A stretch of 64,000 nucleotides of DNA from Flavimaricola sp. (GCA_029255105.1 JAQWWH010000016.1:62001-126000), one strand, 5' to 3'; shown: positions 44,617 to 53,812, counted from the first letter of the stretch. Program-made: numbers and translations. The notes: generated by a model from the letters alone, not told the origin.

Positions 44617-45333
44617 ATGGCGGATACAGAACTGACCCATGCCGAGATCGTAGAGATCCTTGAAGGGGTGACGACGGCGACATTGACCACTGTCCTTCTG
44701 AAGAAAGGGCTGCGCAACGTCTGGCTGCGCGGCACCCGGCCACTGAACCCCGGACAGGTCAGGGTCGCGGGCCCTGTCTTTACCCTTCGCTTTGTTCCGG
44801 CCCGCGAGGACCTTGCCACACCGGAAAGCTGGTCGTCGCCCATCTCGACCCGCGCTGCGATCGAGGCGATGCCGGAAGGCTGCATTGCCGTGGCCGATGC
44901 GATGGGGGTCACCGACGCGGGCATCTTTGGCGATATCCTGGCGGCGCGTATGCAAAAGCGGGGCGTGGCGGCCCTGGTGACAGATGGGGTGATGCGCGAT
45001 GCGGCGGGCGTTCTGTCCACCGAACTGCCCGTCTGGTGCGACGGAGTGGCGGCCCCACCCTCGGTCGCGGGCCTGACGTTCGTGGGTTGGGAAGAGCCCA
45101 TTGCATGCGGCGGTGTCGCCGTCATGCCCGGTGACTGGATCGTCGCAGATGCGGACGGGGCGGTATTGATCCCGCAGGCCAAACTTGCCGCTGTCCTGGA
45201 AGAAGCGCCCGAGCAGGAGCGGATGGAAGCCTGGATCATGGAAGAGGTCGGACGCGGCGTGTCCTTGCCCGGTCTTTATCCGATGAATGCTGAGACCAAG
45301 GCGCGATACGACACATTCAAAGCGAACGGCTAG
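44617..45333 (+). CDS. RraA family protein
   Basis: 238 residues of the RraA/HMG-aldolase superfamily. 'EILEGVTTATLTTVLLKKGLRNVWLRG' opens the domain; 'GCIAVADAMGVTDAGIFGDILAARMQKRGVAALVTDGVMRDAAGV' holds the conserved G-x-x-x(A/x)-x(2)-G-D and R-D segments with catalytic Arg/Asp of class II pyruvate aldolases. 'GGVAVMPGDWIVADADGAVLIP' is the other signature. It may therefore be an aldolase/decarboxylase rather than an RNase E inhibitor. A weak GATGAGGATGAA precedes the ATG. No partner enzymes are adjacent. Confidence 0.82.
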   Translation: MADTELTHAEIVEILEGVTTATLTTVLLKKGLRNVWLRGTRPLNPGQVRVAGPVFTLRFVPAREDLATPESWSSPISTRAAIEAMPEGCIAVADAMGVTDAGIFGDILAARMQKRGVAALVTDGVMRDAAGVLSTELPVWCDGVAAPPSVAGLTFVGWEEPIACGGVAVMPGDWIVADADGAVLIPQAKLAAVLEEAPEQERMEAWIMEEVGRGVSLPGLYPMNAETKARYDTFKANG

Positions 45334-45340
45334 GGCAGTA

Positions 45341-45374
45341 GCCTCCGGCGGGAATATTTAGGGCAAGAAAAAGC
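45341..45374 (+). repeat. Dispersed intergenic repeat, copy 5
   Basis: GCCTCCGGCGGGAATATTTAGGGCAAGAAAAAGC sits 8 bases after the RraA-like stop, in the gap between two converging genes. Same CTCC-GGCG-GGA(A/G) plus TATTT plus AAGAA layout as copies 3 and 4. Confidence 0.65.
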
Positions 45375-45388
45375 CCGCAAGTCAGCAC

Positions 45389-46168
45389 CTAGTCGCGTTC
45401 ACGCTCAGACAGCCGGGCCTCGATCGCTTCGAGACGTGACAGTACTTTGTCCCGGTATTCGTCGGTTGCGGCATTCGATTCTTCTGCATGGGCGTCCTGC
45501 ATTGAATTGACGATCAGGCCGACCAGCAGGTTCACCACGGCGAAAGTGGTTACCATGATAAAGGGGATGAAGAAGGCCCAGGCCCATGAATAGGTCTCCA
45601 TCACCGGGCGCACGATCCCCATCGACCAGCTTTCCAGGGTCATGATCTGGAACAGGGAATAGGCTGAGCCGCCCAAGGTGCCGAACCATTCCGGAAAGGT
45701 TTGCCCGAAAAGTTTGGTCGCCATGACGGCCCCGATGTAGAAGATGATCCCCATCAGCAGAAAGACGGAGCCCATGCCTGGTAGTGCCGTTATGAACCCT
45801 TCAACCACCCGTCGCAGTCGGGGCGCGACGGAGATGACGCGAAGTACCCGAAGGATCCGGAGCGCCCGCAAGACTGATAGCCCCTGTGTCGCCGGAACCA
45901 GCGAAATGCCGACGATGACGAAATCGAACAGGTTCCATGGATTGCGGAAAAAGCGGGGACCATAGGCAAATAGCTTGGCGAGGATTTCGACGACGAAGAC
46001 CGTAAGGCACAACCGGTCGAGCAGGACAATAACGCCACCCGCGCCATCCATGACCACAGCGGATGTTTCAAGCCCAAGGATGATCGCGTTGAAAACGATG
46101 ACCCCGATAATCGCATTCTTCACGATGTCCCGGTTAAGGATGCGGGCGGTTTTGGCGCGAAGCGTCAT
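45389..46168 (-). CDS. Voltage-gated sodium channel of the BacNav family
   Basis: 259-residue single-domain channel subunit, assembled as a tetramer in the inner membrane. S1-S3 span about residues 19-92. S4 'LRALRILRVLRVISVAPRLRR' carries gating Arg at 101, 104, 107 and 110. The pore loop has the selectivity filter 'TLESWSM' (residues 177-183), identical to that of crystallised BacNav channels, so Na+ selectivity is expected. S6 'FIPFIMVTTFAVVNLLVGLIVNSM' is followed by an acidic neck and a C-terminal coiled coil (235-259). GAGGGATC precedes the ATG at 46168; an upstream in-frame start is not supported. Confidence 0.93.
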   Translation of the reverse strand: MTLRAKTARILNRDIVKNAIIGVIVFNAIILGLETSAVVMDGAGGVIVLLDRLCLTVFVVEILAKLFAYGPRFFRNPWNLFDFVIVGISLVPATQGLSVLRALRILRVLRVISVAPRLRRVVEGFITALPGMGSVFLLMGIIFYIGAVMATKLFGQTFPEWFGTLGGSAYSLFQIMTLESWSMGIVRPVMETYSWAWAFFIPFIMVTTFAVVNLLVGLIVNSMQDAHAEESNAATDEYRDKVLSRLEAIEARLSERERD

Positions 46169-46310
46169 GATCCCTCGGTGTTTGTCCCACTTCGTTTGAA
46201 TATGGGGTGCTGTGGCCCGGCTGCAAGCGGTCACTGGCAAGCCGGATCTGTGGGTTGCACCAAGTTGCCCGCGCCGTGCAATGTCATGTCACTGTTGATG
46301 GAGGACTATT

Positions 46311-47012
46311 ATGCGGCCTGTTCTAGTCTTTCGTTGGATCGTGTTCCTGCTGGCCGCGGGTTACAGCCTGCGCATGATCGTCTTTGGGGGGTATGACGGA
46401 TTTGGCGGACCTTTTCGCTTTCTGACGGTCTGGGCCCTTTTCGCCTCATTCTTTGCTGCAAGTCGCATGATCGCCCTAGAGGAGGGCCGGTCGACCTGCC
46501 GCTGGGATGGTTTCGTGGGGATGACGGCGGTTATCAACCTGATGGTCGTGTTCCTGTACTGGCGTCTTTATTTTGGCGACCCGACCTCGGTCACCAAAGA
46601 TGGTGAATTGGGGGAATGGTGGCTGGAGTACTACCTTCATGCCCTTGGCCCCTTGCTGCAATGGATCGATGCCCTGTTCTTCCATCGGTCGTTCCGCCGC
46701 CCTTTGGCCTCGGTCGGTTGGATCGTGGGGCTGGTGGCCGTCTATTTTGCCTGGATCGAGCTGGCCGTCGCGCCCTTGAACGATAGCCCGCAGGGCTCTG
46801 TCACAAGCGGCTTGCCATACCGTTTCCTCAACAGCATGGACTGGCCCGAAAGGGCGCAGTTCTATATCACGAATGTCGGTGTCGGCCTTGGGGTTCTGGC
46901 GGCGTTTTGTGTCCTGGCCTGGGTCATTCGCCGTCTTGTTCCAAGGCGAGAAGTGCCGCGAGGCCGGCCCGATAGTCGGGATAAAGCAGCGTCACGCCAA
47001 GCTCTTCCTTGA
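46311..47012 (+). CDS. Polytopic membrane protein, Pr6Pr/FAR-17a-like
   Basis: 233 residues with about six membrane segments (for example 'LVFRWIVFLLAAGYSL', 'WALFASFFAAS', 'VGWIVGLVAVYFAWIELAV', 'GVGLGVLAAFCVLAWVI'). A conserved-looking polar set within the membrane, 'YYLHALGPLLQWIDALFF', resembles Pr6Pr (FAR-17a/AIG1-like) proteins, some eukaryotic relatives of which are lipid hydrolases. GGAGGACTATT precedes the ATG. Its last 89 bases overlap the converging reductase gene, an unusually long tail-to-tail overlap. Function is unknown. Confidence 0.72.
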   Translation: MRPVLVFRWIVFLLAAGYSLRMIVFGGYDGFGGPFRFLTVWALFASFFAASRMIALEEGRSTCRWDGFVGMTAVINLMVVFLYWRLYFGDPTSVTKDGELGEWWLEYYLHALGPLLQWIDALFFHRSFRRPLASVGWIVGLVAVYFAWIELAVAPLNDSPQGSVTSGLPYRFLNSMDWPERAQFYITNVGVGLGVLAAFCVLAWVIRRLVPRREVPRGRPDSRDKAASRQALP

Positions 47013-47781
47013 TCCGCCTGTTCGAGACCTTTTTGCTTTCGGCATAAAAGCTTCGGGCCATGGGCGTCATCTCGGCAGTATCAAAGTCTTCGGCGGGGGG
47101 AATGGGCAGGCCAAGAAGTTCGGCCGCGTGGCCGATCACGTCCTCGGGCGGGGCAGGATCGTCGTCGCAGACGTTGTAGGCAGCACCCGGATTGGGCCGC
47201 CGGATCGAGGCCCAGAGAACCTGTGCTATGTCCTCTACATGGGTGCGCGAAAAGACCTGACCGGATTTGAGGATCCGCCGCGCCGTGCCGTCGCGCACCT
47301 TTGCAAAGGGTCCGCGTCCGGGGCCGTAGATCCCGGCCAACCGGAAAATGTGCAGGGGCAGCCCCGGTATGGCGCCCCAGGCGGCCTCTGCGGCCACGCG
47401 GGCCTTGCCGCGCACGGTAGCAGGCGTCAGGGGGCTGTTCTCATCCACCCAGCCGCCTGCATGGTCTCCGTAGACGCCGGTCGTGGACAGGTAACCCACC
47501 CATTTGAACTGTTCAGCCCGCTCTGCAATCGCCTCCTCAAGCTCTCTCAGGACCGGGTCCCCATCCGCGTCTGGGGCGGCGGATATCAGGAGGTGGGTTG
47601 CCGCGTTCAATGCCGGCAGCATGTCCGCGCCGGGCCAAACCCGGGGCTCTGTCCCTGCGGCCAGAAGCTCGGCCGCCTTGTCCTGCGACCGGGTTGTCCC
47701 GATCACCCGCCAGTCATTGGGCAGGAGCTGGGTCAGCGCCCGGGCGGAGTATCCGTGTCCAAAGGAAAGCAGCGTCGTCAT
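46924..47781 (-). CDS. NAD(P)-dependent epimerase/reductase, YeeZ-like
   Basis: 285-residue extended SDR-like protein. The nucleotide site is degenerate ('LLSFGHGYSARALTQLL', G-x-G-x-x-A), as in the YeeZ group. 'YLSTTGVYGDHAGGWVDENSPLTP' contains the catalytic-type S/T-x-x-V-Y-G segment, and 'IFRLAGIYGPGRGPFAKVRDG' is the sugar-epimerase-like follow-on. The ATG at 47781 is chosen because the domain begins there; a longer frame to 47862 runs into the opposite promoter. It is divergent from the methyltransferase gene with about 60 bases between starts. Confidence 0.83.
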   Translation of the reverse strand: MTTLLSFGHGYSARALTQLLPNDWRVIGTTRSQDKAAELLAAGTEPRVWPGADMLPALNAATHLLISAAPDADGDPVLRELEEAIAERAEQFKWVGYLSTTGVYGDHAGGWVDENSPLTPATVRGKARVAAEAAWGAIPGLPLHIFRLAGIYGPGRGPFAKVRDGTARRILKSGQVFSRTHVEDIAQVLWASIRRPNPGAAYNVCDDDPAPPEDVIGHAAELLGLPIPPAEDFDTAEMTPMARSFYAESKKVSNRRIKEELGVTLLYPDYRAGLAALLALEQDGE

Positions 47782-47842
47782 GCCCCTGTCTCGCCCGTCT
47801 CTGCCCGGTTGGCAAGATGGGGCGTTTGGAGAAGAATGGTGT

Positions 47843-48496
47843 ATGACCGGACCAGACCCCAAATCCGACCCTCAACCGGATCCGAGCCTTCAGGCAGCCT
47901 ATGACCTGGACAGTCCCGAAAGGGTTATCCGCCTCTACGAGGCCTGGGCCGAAAGCTATGACGGAACCTTTGCTGCCGCGATGGACTACCAGTTGCCAGC
48001 CCGCGTGGCAGAGGCGTTTGACCGCGCGGGTGGCCGGGGGCCAGTACTGGACGTGGGGGCGGGAACCGGCCTTGTGGCCGAGAGACTGGTGGAACTGGGG
48101 TTCGGACTGGTGGACGGTACCGATTTTTCCGAAGAGATGCTGGAGGTGGCCCGCCGGAAAGAGCTTTACCAGCGGGTGTTTCATGGGGATGTGATGGGGC
48201 GGCTGGACTGTCCGGACGACGCCTATGGTGGGGTCGTCAGCGCGGGGACCTTTACCCACGGCCACGTCGGCCCGGAGGCCTTGCCAGAGCTTTTGCGGGT
48301 GGCCTTGCCCGGTGCGGTCTTTGCCCTTTCCATCAATGCCGAGCATTACGAGGCCAAGGGCTTTGGCCCCGCCTTTCGGGATCTCGAAGGTCAGATCACT
48401 GATTTGCGTTTGCCGGAGGTCAAGATTTATGGGCAGCAGGCGAAGGGCCCTCATGCCAATGATCTTGGACGGGTTGCGGTGTTTCGAAAGGCTTAG
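47843..48496 (+). CDS. Class I SAM-dependent methyltransferase
   Basis: 217 residues. SAM-binding motif I 'PVLDVGAGTGLVAERLVELG', motif II-like 'VDGTDFSEEMLEVARRK', and 'YGGVVSAGTFTHGHVGPEALPELLRV' are those of Methyltransf_11/25 proteins of the Williams-Beuren-syndrome type. The frame is open far upstream, but the ATG at 47843 follows GGAGAAG by 9 bases and starts 70 residues before motif I, which is typical. Substrate unknown. Confidence 0.83.
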   Translation: MTGPDPKSDPQPDPSLQAAYDLDSPERVIRLYEAWAESYDGTFAAAMDYQLPARVAEAFDRAGGRGPVLDVGAGTGLVAERLVELGFGLVDGTDFSEEMLEVARRKELYQRVFHGDVMGRLDCPDDAYGGVVSAGTFTHGHVGPEALPELLRVALPGAVFALSINAEHYEAKGFGPAFRDLEGQITDLRLPEVKIYGQQAKGPHANDLGRVAVFRKA

Positions 48497-48623
48497 CCGG
48501 CCAAAACCGCCTGTTTGACTGGATACGCCAGTCAGGCGGGGGCCAGCGCCGGCCGCAGTTTGCGCTTGCCTTACTGTGAGGTTTGTTTATCGCAATGGGC
48601 ATAAACATAACACATGCAGGCAA

Positions 48624-49658
48624 ATGACCCAGACAACTCAGACCACCCAGTCCGCGACTGGACCCAAATCAGCGCGCGACTGGGTCTCGGTATTGGCTCA
48701 CTACCGCGAACCCAACGAATGGCGCAGCTTTTTTGAACTTGGGGTAAGCATCGTCCCGTTCTTTCTTCTTTGGGGCCTGGCATGGTGGGCGTTGTCATAT
48801 AGCTACCTACTTACCTTGGCCATTTCTGTCGTAAACGCTGCGTTCCTGTTGCGCATGTTCACCATTCAGCACGATTGCGGCCATGGTTCGCTGTTTCGCA
48901 ACCGGGTGCTAAGCGACTGGATCGGGCGAGTCATCGGGGTCTTTACCCTGACACCCTATGATGTCTGGCGGCGGACCCATTCGGTGCACCACAGCGCTGC
49001 GGGCAACCTTGCCAAACGTGGGATGGGTGATGTTCACACCCTCACAGTTGCGGAATACAAAAGCCGGTCTTGGATCCACCGCATGCGGTATCGCTTGTAT
49101 CGGCATCCATTCACCCTTTTTGTGCTTGGCCCGGGCTACCTGTTCTTCTTGCAGAACCGGATCCCGCTTGGCCTGATGTCGACCGTCAAATACTGGGTCA
49201 GCGCGATGGCGACGAACCTTGCGATCGTCACGGCCCTGACTGCGATCTGGTACTTTGGCGGCCTGATGCCGGTTCTTCTCATCTTCCTGCCTTCGACCTT
49301 GATTGCGGCGACCGCTGGCGTCTGGCTGTTTTATGTCCAGCATCAGTTCGAAGAGACGATCTGGGATAAGGATGAAGACTGGCAGCTACATGACGCTGCC
49401 CTGCATGGCAGCTCACATTATGTCTTGCCGCCCGTGTTGCAGTGGTTCAGCGCCAACATCGGCATCCACCACGTCCACCACCTTTACAGCCGCATCCCGT
49501 TTTACCGGTTGACCGAGGTGTTGCGAGACCACAAGGAACTGGCAACCGGCAACCGCATGACCGTGCGCGAAAGCCTGGCCTGCGCCCGGCTTCATCTGTG
49601 GGACGAGAAAAGCAAACGGCTTTTGTCCTTTGCCCAGGCCCGCTCGCTGTCAGCCTAA
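48624..49658 (+). CDS. Membrane fatty acid desaturase
   Basis: 344-residue di-iron integral-membrane desaturase. Three histidine boxes are visible: 'HDCGHGS', 'HSVHH' and 'HHVHHLYSRIPFYRL'. Four or more membrane segments lie between them ('FFLLWGLAWWALSYSYLLTLAI', 'LMPVLLIFLPSTLIAATAGVWLF'). The arrangement matches the acyl-lipid delta-12/omega-6 type. It would add double bonds to membrane fatty acids and adjust fluidity. The ATG at 48624 follows GCAGG. Its stop overlaps the converging MFS gene by four bases. Confidence 0.87.
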   Translation: MTQTTQTTQSATGPKSARDWVSVLAHYREPNEWRSFFELGVSIVPFFLLWGLAWWALSYSYLLTLAISVVNAAFLLRMFTIQHDCGHGSLFRNRVLSDWIGRVIGVFTLTPYDVWRRTHSVHHSAAGNLAKRGMGDVHTLTVAEYKSRSWIHRMRYRLYRHPFTLFVLGPGYLFFLQNRIPLGLMSTVKYWVSAMATNLAIVTALTAIWYFGGLMPVLLIFLPSTLIAATAGVWLFYVQHQFEETIWDKDEDWQLHDAALHGSSHYVLPPVLQWFSANIGIHHVHHLYSRIPFYRLTEVLRDHKELATGNRMTVRESLACARLHLWDEKSKRLLSFAQARSLSA

Positions 49659-50824
49659 GGGCTGACGGCGGCCCCTTTGATCCGGGTCATCAGGCGAAAG
49701 ACGCCCAGCGCCGGGATACAGGCGATCAGCAAGGCCGAGCCAAAGAGGAAGGTGACCCCGGCCTCTCCGGCCCGGTCCGCAAGGGCTCCGGCAATAGCGG
49801 GTCCAGCCATCATCAAAGCATAGTAGATTGAAAAGAACACACCCATGCCAAGGGCGCGGGTTTCTGGCCGCAGGATCACGGCAGGCAGGGTCATGATCGG
49901 GCCGGCCCCCAGTCCAAAGAAGAACCCGGCCACACTCAGCGCGATCGTGATGCCCCATGCCGGCGCGTAAAGGGCGACGGGTAATAGGGCTGAATAGCCA
50001 ATCAGGCTGATCAGGATGACGGTGTCGCGGCGTCCGGTCCGGTCAGCGATGATCCCGCCAAGGGGCAGGGCAATCGCGGTGGCGATGACAAAGATGCTGG
50101 TCGTCGAACTTGCCGCCGTCAGGGACCATCCCCGCTCGCTCAGGACCGACGGTCCAAAGGCAAACACCATCGCCAGACCGACGTTGTAAAGCGCCCAGAT
50201 CGTGCTGGCGAGGGTCAGGGTGATGATCGGGAACCCTGCTCCACCCATGACAGCCGCCGGTTGCGAGGTGGTAGGCGGGGTCTGGTAGAGCAGGGCAAAC
50301 GCCACCAGTGCAATGCCGATGATCCCGATGACAAAAGCCCAGACCCCGGTAAGACCCCCGGTAGTGGCCACGCTTGGCAAGACCAGAAGGGCCAGCGCGA
50401 TGCCGACCGGCCATGAGTTGATGAAGATCCCCATCGCGGTCGAGATTTCGCGCCCGGCAAACCAGTCCACCAGCATCTTGGTCATGATGACGTTTATGAT
50501 GACGCCACCGACACCCCCGATGACCCGGCCTGCCATCAACCAGCCCCATGTCGGGGCCAGAGCGATCATGACGACCCCGATCAGCATCAGAACCATGCTC
50601 AGCATCACAATCCGCTTGTCACCAAACCGCGCAGCGATGGCCCCGCCGGGGATGGCGACCACGATGCCCGGGGCAAGGTAAAGACCGATCAGCCAGCCCA
50701 TATCGGCCAGGCTGACGCCGTAGGTCTCGGCGATCAGGGGTGATACCGCTCCAACGGACTGGAACTGAAACGCCATTGTCAGGCGTGCTGTGAACAACAC
50801 GGCAAGGATGGTCCAGCGACTCAT
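49655..50824 (-). CDS. Major facilitator superfamily transporter
   Basis: 389-residue twelve-helix secondary transporter. The loop between helices 2 and 3, 'GGAIAARFGDKRIVMLS', is the MFS signature (G-x-x-x-D/R-x-x-G-x-R/K), repeated at 'GGIIADRTGRRDTVIL' in the second half. Similar to the CynX/NimT and NarK-like groups. It is the last gene of the leftward run from 55971 and may import the substrate of the acyl-CoA genes upstream, but a 122-base gap separates it from them. Substrate unknown. Confidence 0.85.
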   Translation of the reverse strand: MSRWTILAVLFTARLTMAFQFQSVGAVSPLIAETYGVSLADMGWLIGLYLAPGIVVAIPGGAIAARFGDKRIVMLSMVLMLIGVVMIALAPTWGWLMAGRVIGGVGGVIINVIMTKMLVDWFAGREISTAMGIFINSWPVGIALALLVLPSVATTGGLTGVWAFVIGIIGIALVAFALLYQTPPTTSQPAAVMGGAGFPIITLTLASTIWALYNVGLAMVFAFGPSVLSERGWSLTAASSTTSIFVIATAIALPLGGIIADRTGRRDTVILISLIGYSALLPVALYAPAWGITIALSVAGFFFGLGAGPIMTLPAVILRPETRALGMGVFFSIYYALMMAGPAIAGALADRAGEAGVTFLFGSALLIACIPALGVFRLMTRIKGAAVSP

Positions 50825-50946
50825 GGCATGGAATGCTCCGGATCAGACCACCGGAAATCGGGTGGCCCTGTGTGACACTATGCCCAAAGATACTTGGCTG
50901 CGAAGGGGCTTTGCGCAAGCATCAGATCGGTAGAAGGGCGTGGTTC

Positions 50947-51729
50947 CTAGCGACCCTTCCAAACCGGATCCCGCTTTTCGGCAAAGGCCTTGGCGCCCTC
51001 TTTCTGGTCCTCGCTCGAATAGAGCAGGTCAACGGTAGCAAACTGGCGCTTGGTGATGCGGTTGAGGGCGTCCTGAAACCGCATGTCCTCGGCCTCGCGA
51101 ACGACCTCCTTGATCGCGGCATAGACGAGGGGAGGGCCAGAAGCGAGAAGGCGGGCGAGATCCCATGCCTTTGGCAGAAGGTCCTCGGGCGTGGTGATCT
51201 CTTTGAGAAGGCCCCAGTGCAGGGCCTCTTGCGCATCGAACCAGCGACCGGTCAGCAAAAGGTCCATCGCGACGTGGTAGGGAATGCGTTTGGGCAATTT
51301 GATCGAGGCGGCATCGGCCACGGTGCCCGAACGGATTTCGGGCAGGGCAAAGGTCGCGTTGTCGGATGCCAGGATCAGATCGCAGGACAAGGCCAGCTCA
51401 AGCCCGCCGCCACAACAGATGCCATTAACGGCGCAGATGACCGGCTTGTTCATCTGGGGCAGCTCCTGCAAGCCGCCAAAGCCGCCGATGCCGTAGTCGC
51501 CATCAACGGCGTCGCCCCCGGCGGCGGCCTTCAGGTCCCACCCGGGGCAAAAGAACTTGTCACCCTCAGCGCGCAGAATGCAGAGCCTCAGGTCGCTGTC
51601 ATCGCGAAACGCCCGGAAGGTCTCTCCCATGATCCGCGAGGTTGCCAGGTCGATGGCGTTCGCCTTGGGACGGTCAAGCGTCACCTCAAGGATCGGACCT
51701 TCGGTGCGGGTTCGGATGGGTAAGGTCAT
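50947..51729 (-). CDS. Enoyl-CoA hydratase/isomerase family protein, carnitinyl-CoA dehydratase-like
   Basis: 260-residue crotonase-fold protein. CoA-binding/oxyanion segments 'ILRAEGDKFFCPGWDLKAA' and 'NGICCGGGLELALSCDLILASDNATFALPEIRSGTV'. The pattern 'G-W-D-L-K-A' and the E-I-R segment resemble CaiD-type carnitinyl-CoA dehydratases rather than classical hydratases. The ATG at 51729 overlaps the stop of the CoA-ligase gene by four bases. It therefore acts with that ligase and the acyl-CoA dehydrogenase in one pathway; carnitine-like or hydroxyacyl substrates are guesses. Confidence 0.83.
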   Translation of the reverse strand: MTLPIRTRTEGPILEVTLDRPKANAIDLATSRIMGETFRAFRDDSDLRLCILRAEGDKFFCPGWDLKAAAGGDAVDGDYGIGGFGGLQELPQMNKPVICAVNGICCGGGLELALSCDLILASDNATFALPEIRSGTVADAASIKLPKRIPYHVAMDLLLTGRWFDAQEALHWGLLKEITTPEDLLPKAWDLARLLASGPPLVYAAIKEVVREAEDMRFQDALNRITKRQFATVDLLYSSEDQKEGAKAFAEKRDPVWKGR

Positions 51730-53747
51730 GGGGCAATCCGGATCAGGGCGTCGACAGCAACGGCGCGGGTGGGGGTACACAGAAGCGGGTTCACCTCAAC
51801 TTCGGCCAGTCGGTCTGCATTGGCAAGGACATAGGACTGAATGGCGTCTATCGCGGTCAAAACGGCCTCCATGTTGGCGGCCGGCTTGCCCCGGAACCCG
51901 GCAAACAAGGGCGCGATCCGCAGGCGGCCGAGGGCCTCTGTCAGGGCGGGACGGCTGGCGGGGACCAGAACCGAAGCGCTGTCCTGCAGGATCTCGGTCA
52001 GGGTTCCGCCTGCTGCGAGGGTCAGGACAAAACCATGGGCAGGATCGCGGACGACTCCGACCAGAAGCTCGGCCACGGCCCCGGTAACCATCTCTTCCAG
52101 AAGGAATGATTGTGCCTCTATGCCTTGCGCCGCATCGATTGCCGACTGGGTGTCGGTCAGACCCAGAACGACGGCCCCCGCTTCGGACTTGTGGGCCAGC
52201 CCTTCTCCCTTGAGCACAAACGGAGTGGGCAAAGCCCCGGCCGCCAAAGCGACGGCTGCGACAGACAGGGCGCGCCGGCTGGTCGGGACAGGCATGCCAA
52301 AGGCCGCAAGGGCAGACTTGGCCTCGGCCTCTGTCAGGGTGGTCGTCTGACGCTCGTGACCCGGCAGAAGCAAATCGTCGCCCAGATCCGTGGGGTTCTT
52401 GGCCACCGCGGCGGCGATTGCTGCAAAACTCTCTGACAATCCGTTCATCGGGACGACGCCTCCTGCAATCAGGGTCGCGGCCACGGATTCTGGCATCAGT
52501 TCGGGAAGGCTCGCCACCATGGCAGTCGGGCGACCAGTCCGCTTGCGGGTGGCGAGAGCCGCGGCCACGACGTGATCCCAGTCGGCCGGATCACAACGGT
52601 CGGCGCGGGGAAAGTCGACGATGAGACAGGTCAGCTTGATGGCTGGGTCGGCCATGGCCGAAAAGGCGTCCGTCATGGCCGCTTCATCTCGCCAGATGTA
52701 AGTGTGATAGTCCAATGGATTCGCCAAAGTCACTTTGGGCCCCAAAGCTGCGAACAGGGCATCGCGCTGGCTTTGGTTCAGGGTGGGAAAGCGCAGACCC
52801 TTCTGGCCCCCAAGATCCGCCGCCAGACTGGCCTCCCCCCCAGAACAGCTGATGGAGGCGATGTCGGGGGATGGCAGGGGGCCAACCACATGCAGGAACT
52901 TGAGGGTCTCGATCAGTGTGGCAAGGTCATCGACCCGTGGAATACCAAGCCGGTGCAGAAGAGCCCCGGCTCCGGCATCGCCTCCGGCAAGGGAAGCGGT
53001 ATGCGAGATTGTGGCAGCCTGCGCCTCAGCGCTGCGACCGACTTTGAGGGCCACCAGGGGCACCGACTTCTCCCGCGCCTTGCGGGCGAGTGTCTGCCAT
53101 TGATCGAGGTCGCCAAAGCCCTCGACATGCAACCCGATCGCCGTGACCCGCGGGTCGTCCAGCAGGCCCAGGGCTGCCTCAGCCTGCGAGATCTGAGCCT
53201 GGTTGCCGCAGGTCAAAACATAGGCCAGGGGCAGACCCCGGTTCTGCATGGTCAGGTTGATGGCGATGTTCGACGATTGCGTAAGGATCGCCACTCCGCT
53301 GCTGACCGGGACACAACCATGCTGATCAGGCCAGAGCAACGCGCCATCGAGGGCATTGATCATCCCATAGCAGTTTGGACCAAGGATAGGCATTTCACCC
53401 GCGCCCTGCAGAAGCAAATGGTGCAAGGCCGTGCCATCTTCGACCTCTGCAAATCCGCTTGCAAAGCAGACGGCCCCCCCAGCGCCGCTGATCGAAAGGG
53501 CGGCCACGGCCTCTACCGTCGCTTCACGGTTTATGCCGATGAAACTGGCATCAGGCGGCGACGGCAAAGCCTCCAGTGATGCGAAGGCTGGCTGTCCTGC
53601 TATCTCTGCCCGGCTTGGATGTACCGGCCAAACGGGTCCTGGAAACCCGGCTTTGCGAAGTTGAGAAATAACTGCAACGCACCACGCACCGCCACCGATC
53701 ACAGCGATAGAGGTCGGGCGAAGCAAACGAGACAGGTCGCGCTGCAT
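51726..53747 (-). CDS. Acetate--CoA ligase (ADP-forming) family acyl-CoA synthetase
   Basis: 673 residues, fused alpha-beta type of nucleoside-diphosphate-forming acyl-CoA synthetase. An N-terminal CoA-binding domain ('SIAVIGGGAWCVAVISQL'), a succinyl-CoA-synthetase-like flavodoxin domain ('GPNCYGMINALDGALLW' and 'TISHTASLAGGDAGAGALLHRLG', where the His is the phosphate carrier), then a C-terminal ATP-grasp domain from about residue 465 ('PTPFVLKGEGLAHKSEAGAVVLGL', 'EMVTGAVAELLVGVVRDPAHG'). There is no GNAT domain. It activates a carboxylate to its CoA thioester and shares an ATGA overlap with the CaiD-like gene. Confidence 0.88.
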   Translation of the reverse strand: MQRDLSRLLRPTSIAVIGGGAWCVAVISQLRKAGFPGPVWPVHPSRAEIAGQPAFASLEALPSPPDASFIGINREATVEAVAALSISGAGGAVCFASGFAEVEDGTALHHLLLQGAGEMPILGPNCYGMINALDGALLWPDQHGCVPVSSGVAILTQSSNIAINLTMQNRGLPLAYVLTCGNQAQISQAEAALGLLDDPRVTAIGLHVEGFGDLDQWQTLARKAREKSVPLVALKVGRSAEAQAATISHTASLAGGDAGAGALLHRLGIPRVDDLATLIETLKFLHVVGPLPSPDIASISCSGGEASLAADLGGQKGLRFPTLNQSQRDALFAALGPKVTLANPLDYHTYIWRDEAAMTDAFSAMADPAIKLTCLIVDFPRADRCDPADWDHVVAAALATRKRTGRPTAMVASLPELMPESVAATLIAGGVVPMNGLSESFAAIAAAVAKNPTDLGDDLLLPGHERQTTTLTEAEAKSALAAFGMPVPTSRRALSVAAVALAAGALPTPFVLKGEGLAHKSEAGAVVLGLTDTQSAIDAAQGIEAQSFLLEEMVTGAVAELLVGVVRDPAHGFVLTLAAGGTLTEILQDSASVLVPASRPALTEALGRLRIAPLFAGFRGKPAANMEAVLTAIDAIQSYVLANADRLAEVEVNPLLCTPTRAVAVDALIRIAP

Positions 53748-53779
53748 GTCAGTGGTCCGGTGTTGGTGGAGGCCGAAGA

Positions 53780-53812
53780 CCCTCCGGGGGGGATATTTTA
53801 GATCCGAAGAAG
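53780..53812 (+). repeat. Dispersed intergenic repeat, copy 6
   Basis: CCTCCGGGGGGGATATTTTAGATCCGAAGAAG. Its core GGATATTTTAGATCCGAAGA matches copy 1 at 19 of 20 bases. Confidence 0.65.

Noticed and set aside
46873..47904. 343-codon plus-strand frame opposite the YeeZ-like gene
   Set aside because: The minus-strand protein has clear SDR motifs; this one has none.
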